A stretch of 64,000 nt of DNA, taken from contig CP114499.1 of the NCBI GenBank assembly GCA_027186245.1, positions 4,531,001 through 4,595,000 on the forward strand, in the 5' to 3' direction. The notes below the pieces were generated by a model, which worked only from the letters and a program-made list of their open reading frames with translations, was not told where the DNA came from and did not search any database. The stretch comes from Coriaria nepalensis (lineage: Eukaryota > Streptophyta > Magnoliopsida > Cucurbitales > Coriariaceae). The stretch's first letter is position 1. Each line of letters opens with the position of its first letter. A program made the translations under genes and the position numbers. This document shows positions 62,369-64,000 of this stretch, in pieces.

Positions 62369-63958
62369 TGTTAGAAATCGGGTTTAAAATTTCATGGCTG
62401 AAACGATTATTCGTTCCGGTATATAATAATAAAATTTTCTAAAAACATTTAGCAATCATTTATATATATATAAATTAACCTTAAACGCTAGGAGGAGGAA
62501 TCATATCTTTGTCTACGCAAATCGACAGTTAAGACTCACACTATGATCTTCCAAGTCGATTCTCAACGCACTAGGACATGTGTGAGCACGTAGAAATGAC
62601 AAAGTTTTCTTTCTTTTAAGTGATCTCTACGCATCATCCACTTCTCTTCTAAAATAATTAGAATATGATGTATTTATATAATTCTTTTAGAGTTTTTATT
62701 TAATATTATATTTATTTTAAACACTTTAAATTAATTTAAATTAATAATTCAAATATAATATTAAATAATAATAAAATCATGAGATATTTTTTAGTGATCT
62801 CTTTGGTCAAATATTTTCAAATATAATTTAAAATAAAATCTTATATATTTTTTTAAAAATCATATTTTATTTAAATATTAAATTAGTTTTTCAAATCAAT
62901 TTAAATTTGAATTTACTATTTTTAATATTAAATTAACATATTTAATATTATATAATATATTTAATTCAAAATTAAATATTATTATTTTATAAAGTGAATT
63001 TCGAAATTCCCTATATTAAAATAATATTTAAATATATCTTTTAATTAATTAATTATATAATTAACTAATTAACATTAATTATCTAATAATTATACAATTG
63101 CCCTATAAAAATATTTTATTTGTAAATAAACACTTTCTCTTCCTTTTTCATTACTCTTATCCTATACGGTGTTTTACAGAGAAAACTTGAGGATACCTAT
63201 AATTTCAAGCTACAATAAATTAGATTATTAATTAAATTATTTAATCTAATAAATCTTACCAACTAAGCTCAATATTATTTCACTAAGAATATGCGATTAA
63301 TCGGACTCTTGCAATTATAGAATAAATTACTGAGCAATCTCTAATAGTCAATTGATATTATCATTACATGCAATTTAATCATCCAATAATTGATTCATAA
63401 TTAAAGCCGGTTAAAATTACATTTTTACCCCTCTAATTATCTCTTTATCCTTAAGTATCATTAATCCACTAGTGAACGGTCAATTTATAACTTAATTATA
63501 AATTTGAGTTTAAAACCATTCAGTTTCAAAATTAACTCTTAAGGGAACAATTATTCAATCTTCTACGAAGAAGGTTTGGATTTCATATCTGTAAATCATG
63601 TTCTCATCCGCTTATCTCAATGAACCTTAAAAACAAAAGTATTTAGCCTGTTTTAAAAACAAACTGTAACGAGTAAATCAAATGATCCAATTGATATAAA
63701 CAGGAGTTCATGACTACTCAGGATTCAGATTGATATACATATGATCATCTATTGATATGAATAAAATTCTTTATGAAAAATAGTATGTTGAAACAATTAG
63801 TATGATAAGTACATTCAACACTTTAACCATTACTGTACTTGGAAAACAAGTAGTAAAATTCAACAATTACTATTGAATTTGGAATTTTTCGATTGTTTCA
63901 TGATATGATATACATATTATTGTACTTATTACATGCTTTTAGAGTACTATATCCAACA
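62369..63958 (-). mobile_element. Solo LTR, 1590 bp (family A), minus orientation, perfect target duplication
   Basis: The plus strand begins TGTTAGAAATCG and ends TATATCCAACA. The reverse complement begins TGTTGGATATAG and matches the 5' end of the LTRs at 1922 and 8169 (for example GCATGTAATAAGTACA). Flanking 5-mers are identical: cttta at 62364-62368 and 63959-63963. A TATA box (TATATAAATA, minus) sits at 62671-62680. Compared with the 8169 copy it lacks the block with ACGGTCCACTAGC. The region next to its 5' end includes a repeat of the flanking sequence (see findings). Confidence 0.9.
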
Positions 63959-64000
63959 CTTTAACCATTTTCTTTTCCAAATTCATTTATATACAATATT

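Overview
This is a eudicot nuclear window: AT-rich, with spliced plant genes (GT-AG introns), plant-only families (a type-A cytokinin response regulator, PF09713, chloroplast cystathionine beta-lyase, an At5g39865-like glutaredoxin) and degenerate plant transposons. I cannot name the species. No tRNA, rRNA, CRISPR array or bacterial feature was seen.

Layout. 1-16 kb is a nested transposon graveyard. It holds a decayed copia pol followed by its partial LTR, PIF/Harbinger remnants (Myb-like ORF1 and DDE transposase) around a non-autonomous hAT-like element, and a minus-strand copia element with 255-bp LTRs. That copia element was broken by a solo LTR landing inside its reverse transcriptase, and by a plus-strand copia element in its leader that was later partly duplicated. 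16-20.8 kb has no recognisable gene. 20.9-33.3 kb is Mutator-like (MULE) territory: a mudrA pseudogene (+) and a DUF1985/Ulp1-type pseudogene (-), both next to TCGATGG-rich DNA. Between them lie Ty3/gypsy gag-protease debris split by a second solo LTR, and a repeat studded with GGCCGAA.

34-58 kb is the gene island. In order: ARR9-like response regulator (+), PF09713 protein (+), cystathionine beta-lyase (-), condensin CAP-D2/CND1 (-), a 48-aa small ORF (+), an At2g35030-like PPR gene (+) and a glutaredoxin-like protein (+). The response regulator, PF09713, lyase and glutaredoxin genes have fully consistent reading frames. CND1 and the PPR gene each carry several independent disabling lesions.

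58-62 kb holds two tandem, broken copies of a SAM-dependent methyltransferase (-). The window closes with a third member of the first LTR family, a minus-strand solo LTR with a perfect 5-bp target duplication.

Functional links between the genes are not evident; this is an ordinary plant gene neighbourhood, not an operon-like system. The strongest observations are the base-resolved insertion histories, the two neighbouring disabled genes, the small ORF opposite the condensin gene, the upstream ORFs and ACGTC array ahead of the response regulator, and the MULE/Ulp1-type locus. I found no clear evidence of a wholly new biological system.
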